Positions 11,119 through 22,463 of a stretch of DNA of 64,000 nucleotides are shown one piece after another (position 1 is the stretch's first letter; every line of letters starts with the position of its first letter). Both the position numbers and the translations under genes were made by a program. The notes beneath the pieces are model-generated. The model worked only from the letters and a program-made list of their open reading frames with translations. It ran no database searches and was not told the origin of the DNA. The DNA is from Choristoneura fumiferana (lineage: Eukaryota > Arthropoda > Insecta > Lepidoptera > Tortricidae): NCBI RefSeq assembly GCF_025370935.1, contig NC_133482.1, forward strand, positions 2,782,118 to 2,846,117, written 5' to 3'.

Positions 11119-11420
11119 TGGTCAGACACTACTCATGATTAATGCATGAAAATCGTACGTTTGAACGAAACATTGTAAGTACATGACGATTAATGCAAAA
11201 GCTAGTAGGTAATTGAATTACGTCGAGGTTGGCGGCACGGAAGTGCGTGGGGCTTCCAAACCTTCGGACTATTTGCAGGCGGATTAGGGGATGTGTCATT
11301 GCTGTAGGACACGATGTTACATTGCGTTGCGTAAAGCATGCACCGCAATCATTATCATCATCAACGGGAAGACAGCAACAATGAACAACAGCGATGCCCG
11401 AACCGACAGTCGTGTTAAAA

Positions 11421-11721
11421 TCATCATTATCATGTCAGCCGAAAGACGTCCACTCGTGAACATAGGCCTCTCCAAGGCTCTCCACTCAGACCTTTCTTGT
11501 GCTTTCCGCATCGAACGCGATCCTACGATCTTAACCAAGTCGTCGCTCCATCTTGTTGGAGGCCTACCGACAGCTCGTCTCCCGGTCCGCGGACGCCATT
11601 CGAGAACCTTCTGACCCCATCAGCCATCAGTCCTGCGAGCAATGTGCCCGCCCACTGCCACTTCAGTTTCGCAATTCTCCGGGCTATGTCGGTAACCTTA
11701 GCTCTACTGCGGATATCATCA
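11421..11721 (-). mobile_element. RTE 3'-end fragment, minus strand
   Basis: The minus strand encodes pieces of the RTE C-terminus (RSRAKVTDIARRIAKLKWQW, then DDLVKIVGSRSMRKAQERSEW) and ends in a GATGATAATGATGA-type tail. Closely related to 7807-8953 and 27212-27529. Confidence 0.85.
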
Positions 11722-12114
11722 TGTGTTATCAAAATATTCAATTCAAAACTAAATGCTTTCGCTTAAATTAATGCTACACAACGGCAGTTACGGTATATCC
11801 TAAGTAATTCCGTTGTTTTTACACCCAAGCGTTTCTGCAAGAAAGTGAAATCCGCCGAAATGGCTGCCACTATAACACTTCGTGCGATTCCCTTTTAACG
11901 CTACAAGCTGTGTGTGTGCCCAATATCATCTTGTTATCATTATTGTCGTTTACGAGTATATGGCAAATAAAACTGTGACAATCGTAGTTGTGTTATAAGG
12001 GTTGTATAGGCTGTAATGTTGGCGCAATGTCACACGGAAACGATAACGCCATTTTATAGCATGTTTTCGGTTGATTTTATTGATCAGTGGAAAAACTTGC
12101 TATTCGTTTTTTTT

Positions 12115-12345
12115 TTATTCGACTGGATAGCAAACGAGCAAGTGGGTCTCCTGATGGTAAGAGATCACCACCACCCATAAACATCTGCAACCCTAGCGGT
12201 ATTGCAGACGCGTTGCCAACCTAGAGGCCAAAGACGGTATACCTCCGTGCCAGTAATTTCATCGACTGTCTTACTCTCCACTACAAGCACTGCTGCTTCA
12301 CGGCAGGATTAGCGAGCAAGATGGTGGTAGCAATCACCACCCGTA
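12115..12345 (+). mobile_element. Dispersed repeat, CAACCTAGAGGC family, + strand
   Basis: It shows GAGCAAGTGGGTCTCCTGAT, GGTAAGAGATCACCACCACC, GTTGCCAACCTAGAGGCC and GATTAGCGAGCAAGATGGTG in order. It is the best-preserved copy in the window. Confidence 0.8.
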
Positions 12346-12518
12346 AGTACTTTTAAAAGGGTTTTTTATGACACATTTTGTTTACTTTTACTGAACTGAC
12401 GTGTAAAAGGTCGTGTGACGTCTTAAATGACGTGAAAAAGAGCCCATTGCGGCCTACTTACTGAATAAATGATTTGAATTTGAATTTGACAAAAAAAGCA
12501 ATGCAATCTTTACGATAA

Positions 12519-12702
12519 AGCGTGATAGTCTTGTGGTTTGATCTACGTGAATTCGAATCCGGACTCGCATCATGAGCAAAATCATCGTGGTGTGTGTGAA
12601 GTACTTTTGCACTGAGCCCGGGTGGTAATTAATAGCCAAGGCCTCATTTTGAGAGAAAGTCTATGACCAGTAGGTACTACGTTTATAGGCCGGGATGATG
12701 AC
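12519..12702 (+). mobile_element. Diverged tRNA-derived SINE
   Basis: A decayed copy: TAGTCTTGTGGTTTGA, ATTCGAATCCGGACTCGCA (box B-like), GCACTGAGCCCGGGTGG, and a 3' end with TATAGGCCGGGATGATGAC. Same layout as the SINE at 27643-27951. Confidence 0.65.
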
Positions 12703-13210
12703 AAGTCTTTACAAAACACCTCACAACCCTACGAGTATCTTTAGCAAATTGTAAAAGAAACCCAATTAAAACTGAGGTTCATATGTTTAATAAACACAAT
12801 TGTTAAAGTTTCTCAACATTTAACCTTAATAAAAGCTCATTACGTCTACAAATAGATTGCCACTAATGGATAATAAAATAGGTGGGTTACTTAGGCGCTT
12901 AATTACAATCATCGGGGCCATTAAAAATACCCTAAAATCCCTTAATACAATACTTTTATGACCAATATAGAAGCTTTATATCGCTTAGCATGAAATACTG
13001 GCGTTAAACAGTAGGCGGCAAAATAAATACCTTATCAAGGTGATATTAATTTTAGAACAAATATTATGATTATGACTCATAAAGGGAAAGTCTACTTAAC
13101 ATAATATATGAAATAAAATTATTGTAATAAGTACTGTTTTAATCTTGGCGTGTACACGCGATTTGGAAATAATAAATGTAGATTATTTTTATTAAACTAA
13201 GTAAGCATAC

Positions 13211-13301
13211 GCACTGGGCCCGCGTGGGAACTATGGCCAAGCCCTCTTGTTCTGAGAGGAGGCCTGTGCCCAGCAGTGGGTCGTATATAGGCTGGGATGA
13301 A
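13211..13301 (+). mobile_element. SINE 3' fragment
   Basis: It reads GCACTGGGCCCGCGTGGGAA through GCCTGTGCCCAGCAGTGGG and ends TATATAGGCTGGGATGA; the tRNA-like head is missing. Confidence 0.85.
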
Positions 13302-14837
13302 GTAAGCATAGAAATATTACTTTCTTATCCTGTGGTTTCGAGCTTTATTGGTTTAGACTAGTACCCGGCGATAAAGATTACACATCGGTCTTCGGAAAAA
13401 GACAATTGGCTGTTCACGACGATTTCCGAACACTAGCTACCGTCCATCAATCATCGTATTTATTAAGTGCCGTACGTTTATGGACTTAACTAGTTTACGT
13501 CAAATTAATGACATGTTAACTTCGGATATCGATAGAGCTGTTGCAACTACTAGAAAAAGGATAGTTCCCTCAAGTTTTGGGTTGGCGGGTTTCAACAACT
13601 CTTTATTATATATTTTCATCTAAATGCGTTTGTACTCTATTGCACCTGTACAACGACTGACAAACGTCACATAAGTAGTGTGTGACAACGCTCTACGAAG
13701 CCGAAATTAGCCGAATCTCTTTCCAAAGACCGATGTGCAATCTATATGGCCGGGTACTGTAGTGTCTGTGCCAGTCAGTCTCAGTAGTTATGTCATCGTA
13801 TTTTTATACATTATACGTAATTTTGCTATACACTCACGTGATTTGAGCAACTACGGTTGTCAAATATATTTTAGCAAAATGCTTCTGGCAACTGTGGTTG
13901 CCAGACATACACTGCGTTGCTATTGCAGCGCAAGACAAGAGCAATTCATGACCGTTTTCTTTTTCACGCGAGCAGCTGAGTGGAAGTTCAAAAAGTAGGG
14001 CACTTCAAATTTGTACGAACTAACCTAACCTGTGACCTAACCTACCCGAATTTTAGTTTTTTTTTAATGACTATCTTTACCTAGCAGTGACCGTTGGGTA
14101 TACAAAACGACCGACTAAAAAAAAGTTCCGCTGTGACACAATCGTTGTTTTTCGTGGTATGTAATGGTATAGTTATTTATCGTGTCACAACAAAACTTAT
14201 AATGTATAAGTAACCAAAATGAATTCTGCTGCGACAGTTGACAAAACATTCAAAATCATAAAATGTACACGAATTACAAAAAATATTGTTAACGCCGTGC
14301 ATGTGTGAGTGCGGCTGGCATCTCACACACACCAGCACAACTCGAGGCAGTCGCGCGCGCCGCAGCTCCACATCATTCGGCCAAGGAGCGAGCTCGCGGT
14401 CACTCGCTTCCTTCCTATATAATTTTTCATACAATTTTGTACTTAATAATTGTCATTAATATACACGCTGTTATTACCAAGTCTGTGTCGCCTACTTTAT
14501 TCACGAACCTGCACCAACAGATATAAAATTGAACATTACAAACATTTTAAAAATAATCGATCGAATCGATCAAAACCGATTTCCGAGTAATCTAGTAATA
14601 AATGTTAGGTAGTTGCCGACAGTGACTATTAATACGATAAGCCAATACAGTTCAACGAACTGTGAAAAATAGGCTTTACTAGCTTCACACGCAACAGCGT
14701 AATTTAGGCTATGTAATAGCTTCTCAAATAACTACCAATCAGAGTAATACATTGTTAATAATTCGATTGTTTCAATGTCATGATCATGATAATAGAGCTA
14801 CTTTATATAGGTAGTATATTGTTATAGAAGCTGGAAA
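13302..14837. other. No gene recognised; GC-rich patch at 14290-14415
   Basis: Mostly AT-rich. The patch at 14290-14415 is rich in CG (GTCGCGCGCGCCGCAGC) and stands out from its surroundings; it could be a promoter or untranslated exon. I see no splice-linked frame to support that. Confidence 0.3.
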
Positions 14838-14905
14838 GGCTTTTAGCGTGAAGGAGTAACAAACAAACACACAAAAACTTTCGCATTTATAATAAGTAGG
14901 ACTAT
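14838..14905 (+). mobile_element. Short Helitron-like/dispersed repeat fragment
   Basis: TTTTAGCGTGAAGGAGTAAC followed by ACTTTCGCATTTATAATAAG is a piece of a common lepidopteran repeat; a relative is at 18240-18349. Confidence 0.5.
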
Positions 14906-15084
14906 TAATCTCTTGTTGCAACTTTCCCCTGCGTTGTCTTGATGGTTAAGTGACGTTGACTGAAGAAGCACGACTGACATGTAGACGTGACGTGAAGTTA
15001 AATCTTGACTTGTAGGTATAAAGAAATATAATTTTAACAGAAACTTATTATAAATATATTTTTGATTAATTTACCTAACATTAG

Positions 15085-15207
15085 CGTGTGAAGTTCCCAA
15101 TCCGCACTGGGCCCGCGTGAGAACTATGGCCCAAGCCCTCTTGTTCTGAGAGGAGGCCTGTGTCCAGCAGAGGGACGTATATAGGCTGGGATGATGATGA
15201 TGATGAA
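15085..15207 (+). mobile_element. SINE 3' fragment with (ATG)n tail
   Basis: GTGTGAAGTTCCCAATCCGC, GCACTGGGCCCGCGTGAGAA, then CGTATATAGGCTGGGATGAT and a (GAT)n tail. The head is missing. Confidence 0.87.
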
Positions 15208-15649
15208 CTAACATTAATTGCCGGCCGCTTCTTGAGAATTAATCAATTAAAATATGCCAAATAAAAGTCAAGCAGCCCCCTCGCCTTGCCACGCGATGTG
15301 ACGCCACGCAATATTAGGACGCTACACGATGAACCCAACGTGACGTGACGTGCCCCGATTGCACCAATTCAACCCAATAAAAAATCCACGCCAACAAGGT
15401 TCTATATCACGTTTTCAGTTTAACCGAAATCGCACTTTTACGGTTTGGTATAAGAGTGTAATTTGGCTGTGGGTTGAACGGTATTGTAGTGACAAATCGG
15501 CTTGCTCATTAATGGTTTATTATAGGCGTCGTGTAACGAAGTGGTTGCGGTGAGTGAATAGATGCGGATGGGTTTATAAATAAATAATGTGTCATTAGTT
15601 AATTGATGTTAGTTGTCCATGGTTCGGTGGGGGGTTAAAAAAAACAGGC

Positions 15650-15990
15650 CAAGAGCAAGTCGGACTCGCGCACAGAGTATTCCATGCGTGCGTGTGCATG
15701 AAGGATGTTCTCAAACGTCACTTCAAATGTTGTAACATACCGTGTGATAGTTGGAAAGAGCTTGCGCATCACCGATCTGACTGGCACAGCGCCTTAAAAA
15801 TGTCAACTGAGCGCTACGAAATAGCTCGTCTGGAAGATCTTGACGCCAAGAGCCAGTTATAAAAAGCTAAATCCAAACCTGTCTACCAACTTGTACACTT
15901 ATAACTCTTCGGGACAGCTGTTCTGTGCGCCTTGTGACCGCACTTTTAGCACAAAGTTCGTTCGCGAGTATTCGGTCACATGAGCGGAGC
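15650..15990 (+). pseudogene. Decayed non-LTR retrotransposon C-terminus
   Basis: One frame gives CMKDVLKRHFKCCNIPCDSW, ELAHHRSDWHSALKMSTERY and EIARLEDLDAK before a stop, and a shifted frame further on gives QLFCAPCDRTFSTKF, a CxxC finger start. This arrangement (basic segment, spacer, zinc finger) is typical of the ends of non-LTR ORFs in Lepidoptera. Several stops make it a remnant. Confidence 0.7.
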
Positions 15991-16383
15991 AAACCGATTT
16001 AAATTCATAGAAGGGTTCGCCGTCGACGGATACGTGTCGTTGAGGACATAATTCCATGCGTTGTTGGTATCGACGAAAAGCCAGTGTTAGGAGCAAGTTC
16101 TAAGTAAAATTTACATTCACTACTTAAGTAAGTGATAGATAGTCATAAAAAATTAAGAAATACTCCGCGGCAATTTGTATGAAACACTGTTTTTAGTGAC
16201 TTTTGATTGTGTTGACTGTGGTACACTTGGTTATTTTTTATTAATATCAGCTTGATATCTCCACGCGCTTCTGAAAAAAAGGTCCTGACGGACGGACGTT
16301 TTTGACGACGCGACGAACGTACGGAACCCTGAAAAGTCTGTGTATCAGCTCCGATGCACGATTAGAGTTTAGTTCTTATCATT

Positions 16384-16572
16384 CATGTAATACTTATTTT
16401 ATTCAACGAGGGAATGCTGCCAGCCTCTTGGGCACCATGCCACGGGGGCCGTTTTTAGATTTAATTTAGTAGGTATTAAGTTTTTAAGTTAGGTAGTTAG
16501 TTTATAGTTAAGTTTTATATGGTTATTTTTTCTTAAATTCTTGTATTTTAAGTTAAATAAACATATATTTTA
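16384..16572 (+). mobile_element. Non-LTR retrotransposon 3' UTR-like fragment
   Basis: GGCACCATGCCACGGGGGCC is followed by a T-rich stretch and AATAAACATATA. I recognise the CCACGGGGGCCGTTTTTAGA phrase as a frequent 3' end of lepidopteran non-LTR elements. Class assignment is tentative. Confidence 0.5.
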
Positions 16573-18051
16573 TTGTTTTTTAGTAATGTTTTAACTTATA
16601 ATAATTTCATATTTATGTATCCACGGTAGAAAGGAAAAATTAACTAAGCGACATATTTATGAAAAATTTGAGTCATCGCTCAAACAACAAGAGAAAATTT
16701 ACCGATTCCGAAAATGTATATAACACACCAGCTTAAAAAAAAGTCGCTTAGTCAATTTCTCCCTTCAACCGTCGGTATCAGGGCTTTTGACGAGCTGGAA
16801 CAGATAGAAAGCAGTTAAAGGCATTGGAGAAACCCTATGCTGTAAACAAAAGTAATATTTAATAAGTAAGCTATAAAATATTTGAAGTTCGGAGTAAAAC
16901 TCTATTTTTATAGTGACATTCGATCGCTCATTATTCAAGAGCCACCCTCTGATTTATCACTTCCTCAAATTTCGAGAGCAATTTCAAAAAGCTTCCGTCG
17001 CCAAAAAAGCCTAGTCGACAAATTATTTCTTCGCCTCAAACTTCGCTAATACGGTTTCCGGTCGAAATCTTTAAAAAGTGTCCGATCTAATTTCAATGCT
17101 AAGCATTATTCCCCTTCAGAAATTGATACGCTACCGAATTTCGCAGCGACAGAATTTCGGCAACAACATTTTATTTTCAAGAATCAACCGTGGTTGGAAA
17201 GTTTGTGAAATTTAAATTGAGTTGGAGTTCTCAAGTTCCTAATTGAATATAAATCTAGAAGGTTTTGCGCTAAGACTCTCTAAGAGTGCTGTAAAGGGTT
17301 TTATGCAACTCAAAGTTGAAGAGCTTAGCATTAAACTGCCAACTTCCATCGATGACGGCTTATCATTTATTCACCTACTGTGCCTCAAGAAGCTCGTTGG
17401 CGCAAATATAAATTACTAGCTATGTCATTCATTAGAGGGGAGGGGGGTTCTGGCTGTATGACACACGTAGAGTATAATTTGCAACTTGGCTAGACGTGTT
17501 GCAAAAATGTGGTGACTTTTGATTTTTTTTAAAGCGTTTTATGTTTAACAAATAAACGTATTTGAATTTGAATTTGAACGTTTCCACAAGGGTAACGGAA
17601 ACATACGCAGTATAAAAAACAGGACATGCCACTCACCACATGAGCACTCAATGGACTTGGGTTCGACGCACTATATCAGATTTGATAAGGTCGATACTTG
17701 CGAGAGAATTTTTTTCGGAAAGTGCGTGAAGCCATTGAAATTAGTCGTCATCCGAATTTTAAACGGGATAGTGGGTGGTCAGTACCGCCGAGTTGGAAAA
17801 CCGTGTTAAATACTCGTGCTGCGTCATCAGTTAGTGTGAATGCGCCTTTACAGAGGGATGTTGTTAGTGTTGTGTGCTACCCTACTTTTGACAATTATAA
17901 AAAAAAATGACGATGAAAACGCGGGTAGTTGTGCGTTTAGTTTCATCGGTAGTCGCGCGAGTAGGGCGGTGGCGCGCGGTGCGCGTGTTGCAGCAGCCGC
18001 CGATAGCGTAGTGTCATGTTAAAAATAGCAACATTTCTGCAAGAAAGGTGT
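16573..18051. other. No gene recognised
   Basis: AT-rich, with a G-run near 17437 and a GC-rich patch at about 17940-18015 rich in GCGCG. No exon can be defined. Confidence 0.4.
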
Positions 18052-18175
18052 GTTCATGCCGTACCTCCACCTCCACACTGTAAGAAAACACACAAATCAC
18101 ACAAACCCATCTATCACCACCACCACAGTATACTGATGCGTTTCGAACTCGACCAGAGCTCATCTTCATCTTAAA
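18052..18175 (+). repeat. Dispersed repeat, CCTCCACCTCCACAC family, copy 1
   Basis: CCTCCACCTCCACACTGTAA, ACCCATCTATCACCACCACC and GATGCGTTTCGAACTCGACC run in the same order at 49903-50160. A further upstream piece of the same family is at 28150-28230. Confidence 0.7.
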
Positions 18176-18239
18176 TTTTGTATTTCTAATCCCAGTGGTT
18201 GAAACTTCTAGATTTTATCCCGATACCGTAGGAGTGTAG

Positions 18240-18349
18240 CCAATGCGTTAGCTATCTACATACCAAATTTAATCTAAATCCACCCAGTCGTTTTAGCATG
18301 AAGTAGTAACAAACATACAGATACGTATGCTCACAAACTTTCACATTTA
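18240..18349 (+). repeat. Dispersed repeat fragment next to a Harbinger-like MITE
   Basis: AATCTAAATCCACCCAGTCG and TTTTAGCATGAAGTAGTAAC are parts of a frequent lepidopteran repeat, cut at TTA by the following element. Confidence 0.5.
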
Positions 18350-18466
18350 GGGGATGTTTCACCATCCATTGATTAGTGTTAACTGGCGGTTAGGTGTGAT
18401 GCCGTCTCTATTCGTTTTGTTCGAATAGATCGGTTAACGCTAATCAATGGATGGTGAAACAGCCCC
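18350..18466. mobile_element. Harbinger-like MITE, fold-back, copy 1 (TTA duplication)
   Basis: The ends are inverted repeats (GGGGATGTTTCACCATCCAT and its near-complement ending ACAGCCCC), flanked on both sides by TTA. Three-base TWA duplications are typical of the PIF/Harbinger superfamily. Same family as 55193-55333 but with an internal loss that removes part of the second arm. Confidence 0.85.
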
Positions 18467-19848
18467 TTATAATATTTATTAGTAGGATTACGCCCAGATC
18501 TTGCTGAATAGTAGATAAGAATTCTAAGTAGTCATGTAGGCCTGTGTGCAATGTCTTTTGTGGCTGTCTTGACCGATGTGAGAGCGACATGTTAGTCCAC
18601 AGGCCTGACAAAACAAATTTGCGGAGGGAAACTTCTAGGTATTTTAGAACCAGACTAATCGGTTCCAACGCCAAAACTTGCGTCTTCAGCGCGTATATAA
18701 GGCAAGTTTCTCGACCGGCAAATTGCTGGGCCTTACAAGGGTTTATATGTGTTGAGACTCACGCATTTCACACGGAAAAATCCATTCCGTTTAATGCGCT
18801 CCAGCGACGTATGCGCAGAACCTACGGAATAACAGTAAGACACTTTTATTAAAAAAAAAAAAAATTGCCTACTAACCGTTAAAAACATATTGTATTGTAA
18901 TACAGTATTTAACTGTAAAATTAAATGGTTGTACTAAATTGACACTGAACTACTCAATATTTGCTTAAGACCTTCTTGTACGTATGTATTATTGAGGAAA
19001 TAAATGAATTTAATTCTTGAAAAAAAGATAATTTGAATTTAGGTCATATCTTACTCATGGACATAGACGAAAGCTCTTTAATAATATTATGACCTAAAAC
19101 CTGCTTATTGAACTATCTACATTTTTTTAATTTGCTACACCCTACCACTCCATACGTTGTATTTTGGTAACCTCAAAGTTAGGTATCACTGGCAAAACTA
19201 TTGCAGTTCATCGATATTTTCTCTGCAAAGCAACGCCAAAGTCAAACAATTAATTAAAAACTACTGTAAACATATAATGTTAATTTAAAACAAGTATAAT
19301 TTGGTTTGGTCTAGTTTTTTTATATAATTTGCAATGTTCGTTTGTTCGGGTTAAACTTCGCTAGTTGAATTTCATCTCTTTCCAGTGATGAAATAACTTG
19401 AAATTTAATATGTGAATATAGCCAACAAAAGGTGAATAAAAACCGGTATTTTTTTTACAAAAACTTAATTAACTCAAGGCTTTTTCTAACAGAATTTGAT
19501 TGTAGAACAATCAATTGTTCAGTATTTGTAAAAAAAGTTTTCTTATCAGTTGTAAATTTACATGCGAGTACTGCACCAGTTTCTGTGTAATAGGACGTCA
19601 GGAATTAATCAAATTGATGGCAATCGCAGGCTCGCACGCGTCCCATTGTTAAAGCCCTGTCGAGAGGATGTGGACTTTGAACCGTTTTTTAGAGTTCCGT
19701 AGTAATGCAAGGAACCCTTACAGCTTCCATGTGTCAGTCCGTCTGCGGCTTTAGGCTGCGTTTTAAACAGAGATCCGCTCAGCTAAAACTATTAAAGCTT
19801 AGAAAGCAAAAGTCAAAAGTAATAAGTATTCGACCAAAGTAATCCATA
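18467..19848. other. No gene recognised
   Basis: AT-rich sequence with a poly(A) run near 18851. A fragment at 19680-19760 (GAGTTCCGTAGTAATGCAAG) belongs to a dispersed repeat also hinted at near 16320, 25830, 50260 and 51480. Confidence 0.4.
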
Positions 19849-20070
19849 TCTACTAATAAGTATTCTAAATGTGAAAGTGTGTGTTTGTTTGTATGTTTTC
19901 CGTCTTTCACGTCGAAACGGAGCGACGGATTGACGTGATTTTTGGCATAGAGATAGTTTATGGGCGAAAGAGTGACATAGGCTACTTTTTATCCCGGAAA
20001 AAGCACAGTTCTCGAGGGAACAGCGCGCGATACCGAATTCCACGCAGACGAAGCCGCGGGCAAAAGCTAG
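19849..20070 (+). mobile_element. Non-autonomous Helitron-like element, copy 1
   Basis: It starts TCTACTAATAAG after an A and ends AAAAGCTAG before a T, which fits Helitron insertion between A and T with TC...CTRR ends. Near the 3' end ACGAAGCCGCGGGC gives a short GC hairpin. The body (GTCTTTCACGTCGAAACGGA, GATAGTTTATGGGCGAAAGA) is shared with 21611-21771 and 52910-53111. Confidence 0.78.
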
Positions 20071-20444
20071 TATTGAATATTTGCCACATTATTAGTATGG
20101 AATTCTGTACTGCGTGGCCAGAGACGCACTTGCCCGGTTTTTGCTCGATTACAATACAAACCGATCTAAATTCGTGGAATCCTTTTCATGTGATAAAATT
20201 TGGTCACATAGGTTCAATCTGGGTAAGTGTACAGACAAAGTTGTATTGTGATCCACACAGATTAAAGTCAAGCCCTGGCACTATGTAAAGAGAGCAACAT
20301 ATCTGTAACATAGACAAGATCAGCTTTTACTAATTTAATCATGGTTACAATAAGTCTTAATATGTATTTTTTTTAAAGTCTTTCAGAACTCGCATCTCAA
20401 ACAATAAAGACATATTATTTAAACAAATAAAAACATACCTGCAT

Positions 20445-20643
20445 CATCATCATCATCATCATCTCAGCCGTAGGACGTCCACGTTGGACATAGGCCTTCG
20501 CCATAGACCTCCTGTTGCGTCGGTTGGCAGCGGCTTGCATCCACCGTGAACCCGCGGCTTTAACCAGGTCATCCGTCCATCTTATTGGTGGACGTCCTAC
20601 GCTGCGCTTGCCGATCCGCGGTCTCCAGCTCCACTCGAGAACT
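20445..20643 (-). mobile_element. RTE-like 3' end, minus strand, with 9-bp target duplication
   Basis: The segment starts with (CAT)n, the complement of an (ATG)n tail, then CTCAGCCGTAGGACGTCCAC, and the minus strand carries the C-terminal RTE reading. The word TACCTGCAT stands on both sides (20436-20444 and 20644-20652), as expected of a target-site duplication. A strongly 5'-truncated insertion. Confidence 0.82.
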
Positions 20644-21006
20644 TACCTGCATAAACATTCATTATGATTGCGCTATTATTTATTGTTCAGTTAAAATCAG
20701 TTTGAATTTTGAATGGCAGTTAAATTTTAACTGGTAGGTAATTTCTTAAGCAGTAAAGAATTATTTATTCATTTACCGTGCTAGCACGAAGTCGAACAAG
20801 TTTTATGTCGCATGCCGTTAAAGTAACTAATTGAGGTTATATAATAGGCATAATAACTAGCTATTGCACGGTTTGTTTCGTGTAAAATTGGAGCACTGTT
20901 AACTATTATGTACAATGAAGCTTTTTAAAAAGTTGCCATTTAGGTTTTATAAATGGTTTAACATTGTAAAGATGTAAGATATAAGTGTGATGAAAACATA
21001 GTGTTC

Positions 21007-21432
21007 AGTGAGGGCTATCGCGTATGAATTCGCCGCTAGAGGCGCTAGTGTAGCGAGAGGTCTCCGAAATGTCAAATATCACTTTTTTGGGTGAGCTACG
21101 CGTGTTTATTTATAATTAGAATAATTTTGTGAATATTTTGAAATACCTGAAATTAATTATGGCAAATATGCGTCACGGGGAAAAGAATGTCTGTGTTTTG
21201 AGACAGTTTTGTCTTTCGGAAGCCTTTGGCCTCCCTTTTTTCCGAACAAAAAGTGACTACGCACCACAGTGGTGCGCTCTATATTTTTATGGTACGGTTT
21301 TAAGGTTTTAAATGTGATTTAAATGTAAATTTTGTTTTCACGCCCGTAATAACAAACTAACCACTATACATCAGGCAGGACCTTTGTCTACAGTGGCGCC
21401 AACTGGCGAGCGCGAAAACGACAGCCCTCATT
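21007..21432. mobile_element. MITE of the AATGAGGGCTATCG family, copy 2
   Basis: It begins AGTGAGGGCTATCGCG and ends CGACAGCCCTCATT. The interior matches copy 1 in opposite orientation, including GGCGCTAGTGTAGCG, TAATTATGGCAAATATGCGT and TATGGTACGGTTTTAAGG. Confidence 0.82.
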
Positions 21433-21438
21433 ATCTTT

Positions 21439-21603
21439 TAATGAGGGCTAAAAGACAGGCGCAATATAGGTAGGTGGCGTTAGTATCGTGAGGTTTTTTT
21501 GACGTTACGGTTTTTGTTACGGCTTGCAATGAGGGCTACCGTTTTCGCGCTCACCAGTTGGCGCCACTGTAGACAAAGGTACTGCCTGAAGTATAGTGGT
21601 TAT
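21439..21603. mobile_element. MITE fragments of the AATGAGGGCTATCG family, copy 3
   Basis: Two further starts of the same terminus, at 21439 and 21528 (AATGAGGGCTACCGTTTTCG), lie directly beside copy 2. The second continues GCGCTCACCAGTTGGCGCCA as in 28983-29261 and is cut by the Helitron-like piece that follows. Confidence 0.72.
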
Positions 21604-21610
21604 TTTGTTA

Positions 21611-21771
21611 TTATACTCTGTCTGTCTATCTGTCTGTCTGTCTGTTACGCTTTCACGTCGAAACCACTGAACTGGTTAGATGAAACTTGATATAGAGATA
21701 GTTTGAACCCCAAGGATCAACAGAGGATACCTTTTATTCCGGTAGAGGGCGAAGTCGCGGGCATTAGCTAG
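21611..21771 (+). mobile_element. Helitron-like element fragment, copy 2
   Basis: TCTGTCTGTCTGTTACGC, TTTCACGTCGAAACCACTGA, AGAGATAGTTTGAACC and the end GGGCATTAGCTAG before T match the family at 19849-20070. The GC hairpin is degraded. Confidence 0.65.
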
Positions 21772-22320
21772 TTATAACATAATTCTGAAATATACATGTC
21801 AAAATTATTTTACATTCGCAATTTACCGTAGAAATTTACTTACTCGTAATCCATTAGAAATAATCCAAAACTCTTAACCTGTCAAAACGCTCGATATGCT
21901 CAAGCATAAAAAACGATGAATAATTCAATTCCACATTAGGTTAAAAACGTGCCCTTTTCGCATTCGCCTAATAACTTAAACAACCTCGTATCACACTTTT
22001 AAACTTCCTTCAAATATGAGCCCAAGAACCACGGAGTAAAGTCGAGGCGGGAGTAGCTGCGCATAAAAAAATAAGAGTTTGAAACTCAATTTTTTAGGTT
22101 CCCGAAAATAAAAATATGCGTAAGTCAGCCCGACTGGGATCATTTATCAAGGGTCCCGGGGGATTCGCAAAAACTTGGGGAGCGACAGCCTCTCGTATCT
22201 CAGGGCGACAGAGCGGAAAACTCGCAGCGGCAGCACTAAGAAAACTGCGACTAATCGATTTGTGTTATTTTTCCTAGATGCCATTGTGATCACTTTAAGG
22301 AATAATAGAAATAAATAGTA

Positions 22321-22400
22321 CGGGATTCTTGACACCAATTGACCTAGATCCAAAGTAAGCAAAGCTTGTATTATGGGTACTAAGTAACGGATAAACAAGA
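22321..22400 (-). mobile_element. SINE 3' tail fragment, minus strand
   Basis: TTGACACCAATTGACCTAGA and AAGTAAGCAAAGCTTGTATT are the reverse complement of the tail seen at 2737-2825 and 23569-23846. Confidence 0.7.
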
Positions 22401-22424
22401 TTCAAGAAGAAACATTCGATTTTT

Positions 22425-22463
22425 TTTTGTCAGTGTATTTTGTCAAAATACACTGTCAAAAAT
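22425..22463. repeat. Near-perfect hairpin with almost no loop
   Basis: TTTTTGTCAGTGTATTTTG is followed within one to two bases by its complement with one mismatch. Too short and AT-rich to call a gene. Confidence 0.6.

Noticed and set aside
19881..20288. 135-codon open frame on the plus strand
   Set aside because: Most of it lies in the Helitron-like repeat, whose other copies do not keep the frame.
21439..21527. Separate gene or RNA between MITE termini
   Set aside because: The stretch starts with a MITE terminus and shows no structure beyond that.
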